From positions 1-41,414 of the forward strand of contig CAMYOU010000011.1 in NCBI GenBank assembly GCA_947283485.1: a stretch of DNA of 41,414 bases. Direction: 5' to 3'. The stretch comes from an uncultured Peptostreptococcaceae bacterium. GTDB taxonomy: Bacteria; Bacillota; Clostridia; Tissierellales; Peptoniphilaceae. Of the stretch, positions 16,110 through 24,974 are shown piece after piece. The notes below the pieces were generated by a model. The model made no database searches. It was not told the origin of the DNA and saw only the letters and a program-made list of their open reading frames with translations. Made by a program: the position numbers and the translations under genes. Positions within the stretch are counted from its first letter, which is position 1. Every line of letters starts with the position of its first letter.

Positions 16110-16640
16110 TTAGGCTTGTTGGATTAATTGAGAAATAGATTGTAGACTGATTTCGCGATCCGTTAGATCGAGTGCATGCAAAATTTCGTGGAGGGTCTCG
16201 TCCGAATCTACTTCAATCTCGAGATACGCCTCGGGATAACCCGGACTCATCCACTCGTCAAAATCAAGCCTCGCACCCATGAATGCAAACGAATGTCGTT
16301 TTTTAACACCCCGATGAACTACTCTCATGCCGAGCTTTTCGAACAACGCGAGTGCCTCGTCTACAGAAGTTGCCATCATTGTTGTTTCGTTGCTCGTGCG
16401 CATATCCTCTGCGGTTTGCAAGGATTTGTAGGTGATTTCTACCGGTCGATCACCCGTTTCAAAAGCTCGGATTCGAAAGTAATCCCCTTTAGGAAACGGT
16501 CGATCGGAGAATTCCAACACAATATTGGTCTGGACTTCTTCACCCAAGTCAACCGCACCAAGTGCGCGAAGTCGAGGAAGAAGTTCTTCGACGTGCGTTG
16601 AGAGTATCTTAACTTCTTTCTCGAGATGATTATTCCCCAT
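16110..16640 (-). CDS. CYTH domain protein (triphosphate tunnel metalloenzyme)
   Basis: 176 residues from the ATG at 16640 (an ATG at 16655 gives 181). Neither start has a strong ribosome site and both lie inside the end of nagB, so translation is probably coupled. CYTH features: the ExExK motif as EKEVK near the N-terminus, FRIRAF, EITYK, the basic VKKRHSF, RLDFDEW and the acidic YLEIEVDS. The family includes class IV adenylate cyclases, thiamine triphosphatases and inorganic triphosphatases; a small tripolyphosphatase or thiamine triphosphatase is the most common bacterial role. The substrate cannot be read from sequence. Confidence 0.85.
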   Translation of the reverse strand: MGNNHLEKEVKILSTHVEELLPRLRALGAVDLGEEVQTNIVLEFSDRPFPKGDYFRIRAFETGDRPVEITYKSLQTAEDMRTSNETTMMATSVDEALALFEKLGMRVVHRGVKKRHSFAFMGARLDFDEWMSPGYPEAYLEIEVDSDETLHEILHALDLTDREISLQSISQLIQQA

Positions 16641-17358
16641 GGTAAGCGAGCTCATCTACAATGAGAGTCGCGTCGGGATGCAGGAACAGGATGCTTACAG
16701 GCGTCCATGTGGAAATAAACTCGCGTTCACACAGGCGTTTAATGACGTCGTGTTTTTTGAGTCCGTTGGCGACAATGATGACCTTCTTTGCGCGCATGAT
16801 GGTACCGATGCCCATGGTGATGGCTTGTGTCGGTACATCCGCAGCACTGTCAAAAAATCGTGCGTTGGCGGCAATCGTCGAATCTGTTAGATTGACAAGG
16901 CCGGTATGAACCATGAGTTCATCCGCCGGTTCATCAAAACCGACATGTCCATTTTCACCGATACCCAAGATTTGGACATCGACGCCGCCCTCTTTGCGAA
17001 TCATTTCTTCATATTTTGCTCCGAATGCAGCCGGATCTGCAGCATTCCCGTCAGGAACATGCGTGTTTTCCATAGGAATATTGACTTTCGAAAAAAGATT
17101 TTCTTTCATGAAAGAATGGTAGCTCTGCGGATCATCTTCAGCAAGACCGACGTATTCATCCAGATTAAACGTCCGAATTTTTGAAAAATCCAAGCCTTCT
17201 TCGCGATGCATACGGCAAAGTTCCGCATACATGGGAATCGGGGTAGAACCGGTGGCAAGTCCAAGAACAGCATCAGGTTTATTTCGTACAATTTCCGCTA
17301 CCATCTTAGCAGCTTGAATGCCCATTTCATTTGCACTTTTTGTGACAATAACCTTCAT
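16630..17358 (-). CDS. nagB: Glucosamine-6-phosphate deaminase
   Basis: Converts glucosamine-6-phosphate to fructose-6-phosphate and ammonia. 242 residues, the short form usual in Firmicutes. Motifs: LGLATGSTP (32-40) phosphate loop, FNLDEYVGL with Asp67, and GIGENGHVGFDEP with His138 and Glu143. Position 136 is Asn where E. coli has Asp141, as in other Firmicutes enzymes. AAGGAGATGAAGT precedes the ATG. No nagA is present in the window; the ROK kinase in the same operon is a plausible partner in hexosamine use. Confidence 0.95.
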   Translation of the reverse strand: MKVIVTKSANEMGIQAAKMVAEIVRNKPDAVLGLATGSTPIPMYAELCRMHREEGLDFSKIRTFNLDEYVGLAEDDPQSYHSFMKENLFSKVNIPMENTHVPDGNAADPAAFGAKYEEMIRKEGGVDVQILGIGENGHVGFDEPADELMVHTGLVNLTDSTIAANARFFDSAADVPTQAITMGIGTIMRAKKVIIVANGLKKHDVIKRLCEREFISTWTPVSILFLHPDATLIVDELAYHGE

Positions 17359-17361
17359 ACT

Positions 17362-18054
17362 TCATCTCCTTAACTCGATCGGTCTGAAATTCACATAATC
17401 TGCAGCTGCGCAGACATATTGAACCGTGCCGATCTTTCCTTCTCGGATATACTTATGCCCTTGTGCATGGAGATGCCCATACACACACAAATCGACATGA
17501 AATTGCTCAAGAAGTTGAGCAAATTCGTTGGGTCTCCCCTGTCTGTCAAACGGGGGATAATGCAACATAGCAATTTTAAATTCATAGCTTTCATTTGTCA
17601 AATCTTTTAGAGAGAGTTCTAAGCGGATAAGTTCGCGTCGAAAAACTTTTTTCTCATGCTCGGATTCTTCAAGTTCAAGGTCAATATTTGACCAGCCGCG
17701 CGTTCCTGCGATGATTGTATCGCCAACTAGAAATGCACGATTTTGAAGAAAACGAAGCGTCTTGAACGAAAGTGCCTCGATCTTGGAAATACTCTGCCAC
17801 CAATAATCGTGATTGCCCTTGAGAAGAATTTTTTGTCCGGGCAACTCATCAATACGAATGAGATCATGATAGGCATCTTCGAGTTTCATCGCCCACGAAA
17901 TATCCCCCGGAATGAGCACCACGTCATCCTCCGTGATACGTTCATTCCAGGCGGTAAAGATCTTTTCTTCATGATTTTTCCAGACCTCGCCAAAGATGCC
18001 CATCGGTTTTTGACCGCTATCATCCAAATGCAGGTCGGCAAGTGCATAAATCAC
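17362..18054 (-). CDS. Calcineurin-like metallophosphoesterase (CT488-type)
   Basis: 230 residues. Metal-binding motifs are complete: Asp7 and His9 (ADLHLD), Asp51 (GDISWA), Asn81-His82 (GNHDYWW), His165 (LHYPPF), and His194 and His196 (GHLH). The GDISWA and GNHDYWW spellings match the family of small cytoplasmic phosphoesterases related to Chlamydia CT488. The substrate is unknown. It lies between the YhaN-like ATPase (4-base gap) and nagB (3-base gap). It is distinct from the YhaO nuclease in the same operon. Confidence 0.9.
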   Translation of the reverse strand: MIYALADLHLDDSGQKPMGIFGEVWKNHEEKIFTAWNERITEDDVVLIPGDISWAMKLEDAYHDLIRIDELPGQKILLKGNHDYWWQSISKIEALSFKTLRFLQNRAFLVGDTIIAGTRGWSNIDLELEESEHEKKVFRRELIRLELSLKDLTNESYEFKIAMLHYPPFDRQGRPNEFAQLLEQFHVDLCVYGHLHAQGHKYIREGKIGTVQYVCAAADYVNFRPIELRR

Positions 18055-18058
18055 ACCA

Positions 18059-20347
18059 TCACCTCAATTCTATGAGATTCACATCTTCATTCCGTTTCGC
18101 AAGGCATAGAGCTTCATCATGATCGCTCGTAAAGGTGATGACCTGTCGCGTGTTGTGGAATGTTTCGAGCAAAGCAAACGTGTTCATCAGACGATTCTTA
18201 TCAAAATGGACGAAAGATTCATCAAAGAAGATCGGAAGACCCGGCGCGAGAATTTCCGTCAGTGCCATACGGATGGCAAGGTATACCTGTTCCTTCGTAC
18301 CTTCAGAGAGTTGTCTTAACGGGGTTCTGTGGATGTCGTCGTAGAGATAGATCTCAAGAGATGGCGATATAAGAATATTTCGATTTTCCTCACCGGTAAT
18401 GATAAAAAAGAATTTACTTGCCGTCTCAGCGACCATCGGCGTTGCTCTCGAACTTACCACTGACGCAGCTTCTCCCAAGTATTTTTTTGTCTTCTCAATC
18501 GTCTTGAGTTCCTTTTCGTATGTTTTAATTTCCCATTCGGTGCGAGCGATATCGGATTTGAGTGACTCAAAATGCTCATATTCGTCCTCCAAACTCTCGA
18601 TCCGGCCTTTCAGTTCCCCCGCTTTGTGCTGCATCTCTTGAAGGAATTTTTGGAGTTCTTTTTTTTCATCCAGAAGTCCCTGCGTTTGAAGAAGACTGTT
18701 CATTCTCGATGCCGCATTCTCAGGACCTTGCAAAAGGGCATTGTAAAAATCATCAGTATATTGAGATTCGGATTCCAACTGTTCTAATTTCTTTTTGAGC
18801 AAAGGAAGTTCTTGAAACTCATTGATGCGAGCCTGCATCGATTGTTTGTCTGAAACATTGTATTTTTCATAGAGGTAGTGATAATCCTGACGATTCTCAG
18901 ATCTCTCCGCTTCAATTTTTTTCTTGACTTCGGATACTTCCGAATAATCGGAACGCAGTTTTTCGAGATAGCGAATATTGGAATAGTAATCGAGTAGAGA
19001 ATTCTTTTTATCAAGAGTAATCTGCAAGAACGTTTCCCGATCATTCGCACCATAACGCTGATAAATTTCTTCTAAACGTTTCGCATACCGTTCATCCGTA
19101 GATTCATCAATTTTTGCATCATGAAGCAAAAGTCCGATGACCAACATCAAAAAGCCGATGCCAAATCCGATCATAGCGATCGGATCATGATCAAAGTAAT
19201 AGTAAAACACGCTTGCAAGGCCGATTGCAAAACCGAGTACATAAAGAGCCGTTTTGATGCCACGCAGTGTGCCGTGGGAATTTTTTGACTGCTCCACCTC
19301 GATTCGCTTCTCAAGTTCTTGAACTTCCGCTAAATCGGGATCCGGGTTTTCAGGCACTTTTTTCGCTTCAATCGCTTCGATATTTTTTTTGAGATCGGAA
19401 AGCCTCTCAGATACCAGGGCGTTTTTTTCTTCAATCCGTGTCTTATTCACATTGAGTTCGTCAAATAATCTAACATCTTCGTCTTCCACGGAATCTAATT
19501 CAATTACCGCAATGCGTTTTTTCGTTCGCGCGACATACTCCTCAATACGGATCTTTTCTTTTTCCAATAGGGCAAGCTGCGCCTTCACATTGCGCCAGAT
19601 CGCCGTATCGGTCGTTTCAAGTTTCGCTTGTGTCTCTTCCATTTTTTTCTCAAGTACATTGCGCTCTAATATGATGGAAGTGCGATCCATGAGACGATTC
19701 TCGAGCAACATACGATTGGCTTCCATTTCTCGACGCTTCGATTCCAATCGACCGAGTATACGCTCCGGATTCTTTTTCGTACCGATTTCCGTACGTTTGC
19801 GATCAAGGTATTCCACCGCGCTTTCGAGCGAATATCCATTTCCATGAGATTCAACGAGTGTACGTATTGAGGATCGGATCATTTCCGTATCATTGATCGT
19901 AAAATCTCTGTGATTCTGAGCAAAATACAAGAGGTTCGAAAAGGCGGAAAATTCCAGTCCAAAAAATACTTTTCCCGGTGCATCGAGTCCCTTGTCCTGC
20001 ATGCTGATCTCATGTGTTTTGTCCTCATGGGTTTCCGCATCAAAGAGCGAATATGTCTTCGCGCTGAAATCTCGCTCGAGTTCATAAAACTTACCGTTAT
20101 GTTCAAATGTCACTTTTCCTTTATAGAGATTCCGCGCCATGGGTTCATAGTCGTAGTACGCATCCAAATATCGCGTATGTTTGAGATTCGGCTTCACAAA
20201 GCCGTAAAAGACTGCACCACAAAACTGATGGATCGTCGATTTTCCGGATTCATTATTTCCGAATATCACATTGATTCCATCTCGAAAGTCAATCCTCTGC
20301 TCTTGAAATTTTCCAAAAGATTCAAGATAGACGGATTTGATTTTCAC
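18059..20347 (-). CDS. yhaN: YhaN/SbcC-like ATPase with coiled coil and membrane hairpin
   Basis: 762 residues from a GTG at 20347, with GGGGGAG 6 bases upstream; a TTG at 20374 would be longer but has no ribosome site. ABC-type ATPase of the Rad50/SbcC group: N-terminal half with Walker A FGNNESGKST (29-38), a long coiled coil, and a C-terminal half with signature LSEGTKEQVYLAIRMAL and Walker B IFFDESFVHFD. In the middle, residues about 366-385 and 390-409 form two hydrophobic helices joined by a short loop, where SbcC would have its zinc hook. The partner nuclease gene lies directly upstream and overlaps by 26 bases. Likely DNA end processing or repair. Confidence 0.88.
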   Translation of the reverse strand: MKIKSVYLESFGKFQEQRIDFRDGINVIFGNNESGKSTIHQFCGAVFYGFVKPNLKHTRYLDAYYDYEPMARNLYKGKVTFEHNGKFYELERDFSAKTYSLFDAETHEDKTHEISMQDKGLDAPGKVFFGLEFSAFSNLLYFAQNHRDFTINDTEMIRSSIRTLVESHGNGYSLESAVEYLDRKRTEIGTKKNPERILGRLESKRREMEANRMLLENRLMDRTSIILERNVLEKKMEETQAKLETTDTAIWRNVKAQLALLEKEKIRIEEYVARTKKRIAVIELDSVEDEDVRLFDELNVNKTRIEEKNALVSERLSDLKKNIEAIEAKKVPENPDPDLAEVQELEKRIEVEQSKNSHGTLRGIKTALYVLGFAIGLASVFYYYFDHDPIAMIGFGIGFLMLVIGLLLHDAKIDESTDERYAKRLEEIYQRYGANDRETFLQITLDKKNSLLDYYSNIRYLEKLRSDYSEVSEVKKKIEAERSENRQDYHYLYEKYNVSDKQSMQARINEFQELPLLKKKLEQLESESQYTDDFYNALLQGPENAASRMNSLLQTQGLLDEKKELQKFLQEMQHKAGELKGRIESLEDEYEHFESLKSDIARTEWEIKTYEKELKTIEKTKKYLGEAASVVSSRATPMVAETASKFFFIITGEENRNILISPSLEIYLYDDIHRTPLRQLSEGTKEQVYLAIRMALTEILAPGLPIFFDESFVHFDKNRLMNTFALLETFHNTRQVITFTSDHDEALCLAKRNEDVNLIELR

Positions 20348-21401
20348 ATTCTCTCCCCCTTTGGATTGCTTCAAGACCCAGAATACGGATCGTTTCTTTG
20401 TCCTCGTCTTGCGACAGATTCACAACATCATAAAACGCTTTGATGAGTGCGTCATCATCATGAGATTTCGCTCGTGTTTCATTCTTAATATCCAATACCT
20501 GAGCACGAAAATTGGCGTGGCGAATAAAATCACAGAGGGCTTCCGAGACTTCACTCGAAACCTCTCCGCAGAGTATCACCTTTAGAAAAATATTTTCATC
20601 ATAGGCTTCCAAAGTCTTTACTAAGGTCGCCTCCATTTGTCTCGGAGTTAAATGGGAGTCAAGTTCAAATGTTAAAGTCTGAAACTCTACGCGACTCATG
20701 CGTACAAAATTATATGTTTCTTCTCTCCCGAGTTCACCCATCACAACACCATGACTTCCTTCTTCGCGGAATGCCAACGGCTCGGGGGTCCCTGCATATC
20801 TTGCGCGCGCATGGATGACTTCGTGATTATGCACATGTCCAAGCGCAATGTATTGAAAGTCCGTATTTTCCAAAACTTCTGTTGATATTGGCATATAGGC
20901 GGTCCCGGGACGATCCAAAGACGTATGAAGCAAAAGCACGTTCGAAAATGCATCATCCGTGGTGAGATTTCGCAGTTCGGTTTCCGGATCCGCAGTCGGA
21001 TCGTAACTCATTCCATATACGCGCAGATTCCTCGTTTTGTCCTCTATGAAATGAATTCCGGGTTTGTGAAATACGTGGACACGACTCTCCTCTGACAGCA
21101 TTTCCAATATGTCACGACACATTCCTTGGTCGTGGTTTCCGTCAATCAAATATACATCGACATCGGCATAGCGTTCTGTAAGCTCAACAAATCGATGCAG
21201 TTCATAGGCTTTAGGACGATGGTCAAAAAGATCTCCTGCAATCAATAGGATAGCATTATTGTTTTTTGCAATCGCAAAAATATTCTCAAGTGTCATCCAG
21301 AGAGCATGTTTGCGATTTCTGGCAAGCTCCATATCCATACCTGAATATAAAAAATCTTTGCCAAGATGTAGATCCGCTGCATGAACGAATGTGGTACTCA
21401 T
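20322..21401 (-). CDS. yhaO: YhaO/SbcD-like DNA exonuclease
   Basis: 359 residues. Mre11/SbcD-type metallophosphoesterase, partner of the SbcC-like protein encoded next. Motifs: Asp10 and His12 (AADLHLG), GDLFD (56-60), GNHD (88-91), the His in LLHTSLD, and GHVH with flanking residues. The C-terminal 130 residues form the capping and partner-binding part. AAGGAG lies 8 bases before the ATG; the start overlaps the lipoprotein stop as ATGA. Shorter than Bacillus YhaO. Confidence 0.9.
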   Translation of the reverse strand: MSTTFVHAADLHLGKDFLYSGMDMELARNRKHALWMTLENIFAIAKNNNAILLIAGDLFDHRPKAYELHRFVELTERYADVDVYLIDGNHDQGMCRDILEMLSEESRVHVFHKPGIHFIEDKTRNLRVYGMSYDPTADPETELRNLTTDDAFSNVLLLHTSLDRPGTAYMPISTEVLENTDFQYIALGHVHNHEVIHARARYAGTPEPLAFREEGSHGVVMGELGREETYNFVRMSRVEFQTLTFELDSHLTPRQMEATLVKTLEAYDENIFLKVILCGEVSSEVSEALCDFIRHANFRAQVLDIKNETRAKSHDDDALIKAFYDVVNLSQDEDKETIRILGLEAIQRGRECENQIRLS

Positions 21402-22888
21402 GACGATTCTCCTTCAATCCTCTTTGCCCCCGCTTTGAGCAGAGTTTCTATCCAATAATTCATCTCATCGCCGGATGCCCATTCCTCCATTATGATTTTA
21501 TCTGTCTCCTTCAGCGGAAAATGAAAGTCCGCTCTCGAATCAATATTTCCCTCTGAAGTGTGATAAAATTCCATTTTTCTCGGAGTTTGGATTGCAAGAT
21601 AGCCTTTGTCGGGAGCACTCACGCAATCCACGGCAGATGGATCGAATCCCTTGACGTCACGCCAAGTATAGCCGCCTTTGGCAGGCAATACTTTAATGCG
21701 CGGAATAAGGTTCACTTGATATTCCTTATAGGACTGAACCCCTTCCGACTCCGCACGCACCAAGCCTGAAAAAACCCACTGACCTTCAGAGTGGGAAATC
21801 CCGATTTCGTAGGAGTTTGGCATGTGAATATTCTTTCCATTCATTTGATCGGTATTGGCATCCGAACGTGCGCGTGAAATCATTTCTTCATATTGCGCAT
21901 AGCCCGGTTTGCCCCCATACTCCTCGACATCAAGCGGTGTATAAGACTCAAGATCATCCAGACGATAAATTCCGAGTGTTAATTCATGATTGATGGAAAG
22001 CATGTTTTTATTTTGTGTGGAAAGATAATCTCTCCCCACATATGTCAAGGCTTTTAAGATGCTTGACTCCGTGGAATGATAAGAGTCCCCTCCGACCGAT
22101 TCCAATAAAAGACGATCGACCGTAAAATCTGTCGTCTCACGTTTACTCATAAGCTTTTGAAAGCTGCCCTTCCTCGGTATATATAGGTCCTCCAGACTGT
22201 ACGCTCGAACAGGCCTCCCTGGGCCGTTAAAGGAGATAAGATACGTCCTATACCTAAAGGCATCCTCTTCATTCGGCTCTGACACCAAGCTCCGAATTCC
22301 CAGAATCAGTGCTTGCGAAACTTCAATCGCGCTTTCCGGATTTTTGATTTCCGTTTCTCTGGATTTTTCGATCACAGTTTTAGGAATACTCTTATCCGTA
22401 CGTTTTAGAATATAATATTGCCCTTGATAAGGTAGGCAAATTGTTTCATCATCCAATTTGATTAAGTTCTGATAGAGTTTGTTATCCTCATCATAAGCGA
22501 CATAGACGTCAATCAAATCGGAATCGATCGCCAAATTCTTGGCATAACCTGAATAATTGTTGATAAAAAAATCTTCTTTACGCACACGGTAAGACTTATA
22601 TCGAGGGTTCGTCGAGATTAAAGATTCGAAGCGAAACAGCTCTTCGGATATATAGCAGTCCTCACGGACATCGACATGAATTTTCGCAGCAGAATCCTCT
22701 TTGATCGAGAATACGTTCTTGACTTTCCATGTGCCTTCAAGCGCAAAGGAGGAAAGTTTTGGCGGTTGGATATTTTCGACAACATTCCCGGTATTGAGAA
22801 CATTTGTCCATGGTGGAAGCTTTTTGCACGAGGAAACGAGAAAAATCATGATGAAAAAAAGCAGTGCTTTTCTATATCGTCTCATCAT
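21398..22888 (-). CDS. Unrecognised lipoprotein, about 496 residues
   Basis: N-terminal signal with basic start, hydrophobic core and lipobox Val-Ser-Ser-Cys (Cys21 from this start), so it should be exported and lipid-anchored. Three ATG codons in a row follow AAAGGAG; the second (22888) has the best spacing. The mature part starts with a Pro-rich stretch, then a GTWKVKNVF segment rich in beta pattern. I recognise no catalytic motif or family. The start is 20 bases inside the histidine kinase gene and the stop overlaps yhaO. Its place beside a sensor kinase suggests an extracytoplasmic accessory or input protein, which is inference. Confidence 0.8.
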   Translation of the reverse strand: MMRRYRKALLFFIMIFLVSSCKKLPPWTNVLNTGNVVENIQPPKLSSFALEGTWKVKNVFSIKEDSAAKIHVDVREDCYISEELFRFESLISTNPRYKSYRVRKEDFFINNYSGYAKNLAIDSDLIDVYVAYDEDNKLYQNLIKLDDETICLPYQGQYYILKRTDKSIPKTVIEKSRETEIKNPESAIEVSQALILGIRSLVSEPNEEDAFRYRTYLISFNGPGRPVRAYSLEDLYIPRKGSFQKLMSKRETTDFTVDRLLLESVGGDSYHSTESSILKALTYVGRDYLSTQNKNMLSINHELTLGIYRLDDLESYTPLDVEEYGGKPGYAQYEEMISRARSDANTDQMNGKNIHMPNSYEIGISHSEGQWVFSGLVRAESEGVQSYKEYQVNLIPRIKVLPAKGGYTWRDVKGFDPSAVDCVSAPDKGYLAIQTPRKMEFYHTSEGNIDSRADFHFPLKETDKIIMEEWASGDEMNYWIETLLKAGAKRIEGESS

Positions 22889-24278
22889 CATCTACTCCTT
22901 TCGGCAAGTATACACGCATCGTGGTCCCTTCATTTTCACGACTTGTAATCTCCAAATCTCCCCCATGAAGCAAGATAATCTCTTCGGATATAGAAAGCCC
23001 AAGACCCGTGTGCGAACGTGCATTGTCGCCTTTATAAAAGCGTTCAGTGACAAGTTGCAGTTCATCCCCCTTGATTCCGACACCGGTATCGATGACTTCA
23101 AGGATGACATGGTCAAAGTGATCCTCAAGATTCAAAAAAACCGTCCCGCCCGGAAGAGTGAACTTGAGCGCATTATCAAGGAAATTGATGATGACCTGCT
23201 TGATTCGATTTTTATCGACATAAAGATAGACCGGCGTTTCATAAACATTGACGGCCAAGTCAATTTTTTCATTTCTTGCGCGGATCATGAACTGCGTTTG
23301 AATCGAACGAATCAGTTCACAGACATCCACCATTTCTCTTGAAAGTGAAATTCTTCCCGATACAAACCTTGAAAAATCCAGCAATTCCTCGACCATCTGC
23401 GAAAGTCTATCGCTTTCTTTTTCGATAATCTCAAGTCCATCCGAAATCAGTTCATTTTCTCCGAAATCTTCTTCTTTGAGTGTAATCGCCCAACCCTTAA
23501 TGGAAGTAAGTGGCGTGCGCAATTCATGGGAAATCGAAGAAATAAAGTCATTCTTCAATTGATCCTTTTTTACAATGTTCTCCGTCATTTCGTTGATCGA
23601 TCTTGCCAGGGTCCCAAGTTCGTCTCTTCTATTCATATCGACTTTGATGGAATAGTTGCCTTTGGCAATGCGTCTTGCTGCCGTTGTAAGTCGTCTGATC
23701 GGGCGCATGATGGAGCGCGTAAAGATGAGAATGAGAATATATGCAAAGAAGAGCACAAGGAATCCAAAGATCACAAATCGACGAATCAGGCTTTCAATGA
23801 CTTCATCGGCACCTTTTAGGCTCGCGGAAAGTCTGATAAAACCGATCTGTTGTGTTTTGTTTCGTAGCGGTGCCGTAACGGACATGACTCTACCATCCCC
23901 GTAGGGAACGGTATGAACGGAACGAACGGTACCACCCTTGAGTGCTTCCTGGACATCCTCCGTATGCACCTCATTTCCAAGTTCTGAACTTGCAATGGAA
24001 TCCATCACCACGACGCCGCTATTATTGAGCAGTTGAACCTGTGCATCGGTGCGTCGATAAAACATATCATAATCCTGCAATACAACCGATCCTAATGAAT
24101 CGGAAAAATACGATTCAAAAAGATCCATCGATAGTTTGATCTCACTCATGAGGACGCTTTCGATTGAAGAGTAGTAAAAATAACGCACAAAATAGATCAT
24201 CGCGGCTTCAAAAACCATAACGGCAAGCAAAAGGATGATCATAAAATTCCCTATGATTCTTGTGCGTATACTACTCAC
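22872..24278 (-). CDS. Membrane sensor histidine kinase
   Basis: 468 residues from a GTG at 24278, 9 bases after the regulator stop. Order: TM1 (about 10-32), extracytoplasmic sensor domain (33-165), TM2 (168-188), HAMP (189-241), HisKA with phospho-acceptor His251 in SSISHELRTPLTS, and HATPase with the N box NFLDNALKF, G1 DTGVGI and G2 HTGLGLSI. The architecture resembles WalK/PhoR-type kinases but has no PAS domain. It pairs with the adjacent response regulator. The signal is unknown; the following lipoprotein gene overlaps it. Confidence 0.94.
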   Translation of the reverse strand: MSSIRTRIIGNFMIILLLAVMVFEAAMIYFVRYFYYSSIESVLMSEIKLSMDLFESYFSDSLGSVVLQDYDMFYRRTDAQVQLLNNSGVVVMDSIASSELGNEVHTEDVQEALKGGTVRSVHTVPYGDGRVMSVTAPLRNKTQQIGFIRLSASLKGADEVIESLIRRFVIFGFLVLFFAYILILIFTRSIMRPIRRLTTAARRIAKGNYSIKVDMNRRDELGTLARSINEMTENIVKKDQLKNDFISSISHELRTPLTSIKGWAITLKEEDFGENELISDGLEIIEKESDRLSQMVEELLDFSRFVSGRISLSREMVDVCELIRSIQTQFMIRARNEKIDLAVNVYETPVYLYVDKNRIKQVIINFLDNALKFTLPGGTVFLNLEDHFDHVILEVIDTGVGIKGDELQLVTERFYKGDNARSHTGLGLSISEEIILLHGGDLEITSRENEGTTMRVYLPKGVDDDETI

Positions 24279-24287
24279 AAAAACTAC

Positions 24288-24974
24288 CTATCCTTTCATT
24301 CGATAACCGACACCCCACACAGTCTCAAGGTACGCAGGCTTGGAGGGGTTCGATTCAATTTTTGCACGCAGTCGACGAATATTGACGTCAACAATCTTGG
24401 TTTCACCCATGTATTCTTTCCCCCACACAGCCTCGAGTAGTTCAGAGCGAGAAAAAGCACGATCCGGGTTCGTAAGAAAGATATGCATGAGAGAAAATTC
24501 TGTGGGCGTCAAATCGATCGCATGGTTGTCCTTGTAAAATAATCTCGAATAGAAGTCCATCCGGAAAGGAGCCGATTCAATGACTTCCTTTTCGTCATCC
24601 TCGCTTATCACGCGTCGTTTTAGCGAAGCAATGCGCAGCACCAGTTCTTTCGGATTAAACGGCTTTACCATGTAATCATCGGCACCGCTCTCCAAACCCA
24701 ATATCTTATCGACATCTTGTGTTTTTGCGGTGAGCATGATGATGCCGATGTTCGGCTTTTCAGCGCGCAAGATCGACGCGACCTCATAACCGTTCATTCC
24801 CGGAAGCATGATATCCAAGATGACAATATGAACGATTTGAGTGCGTGCAATTTCTACGCCCTCTTCGCCGCTGCCCGCTTCGAGTACATCGAAACCTGCG
24901 CGTGTAAGATTGACTTTTGTAAATCGCCGGATACTCTCTTCATCTTCAACTAAGAGCACTCTACATTGACTCAT
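24288..24974 (-). CDS. OmpR/PhoB-family response regulator
   Basis: 228 residues from the ATG at 24974, which has AGGAGG 7 bases upstream; the open frame continues further but inside the kinase gene. Receiver domain with Asp11-Glu12, phospho-acceptor Asp54 (VILDIMLPGMNG), Thr in MLTAKT, and Lys in YMVKPF. C-terminal winged helix with LTPTEFSLMHIFL, VDVNIRRLRAKIE and VWGVGYR. The cognate kinase follows. The start is 14 bases inside the ROK gene. Confidence 0.95.
   Translation of the reverse strand: MSQCRVLLVEDEESIRRFTKVNLTRAGFDVLEAGSGEEGVEIARTQIVHIVILDIMLPGMNGYEVASILRAEKPNIGIIMLTAKTQDVDKILGLESGADDYMVKPFNPKELVLRIASLKRRVISEDDEKEVIESAPFRMDFYSRLFYKDNHAIDLTPTEFSLMHIFLTNPDRAFSRSELLEAVWGKEYMGETKIVDVNIRRLRAKIESNPSKPAYLETVWGVGYRMKG

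Noticed and set aside
17101..17116. Perfect 16-bp palindrome TTCTTTCATGAAAGAA, similar in core to the twin palindromes before xer
   Set aside because: It lies inside nagB and is explained by the conserved codons for Phe-Met-Lys-Glu; a single copy far from any start is not a likely operator.
18399..20443. Several long open frames antisense to the yhaN-like gene
   Set aside because: They mirror coiled-coil codon bias on the opposite strand, carry no start signals and give Ser/Phe/Arg-rich products.
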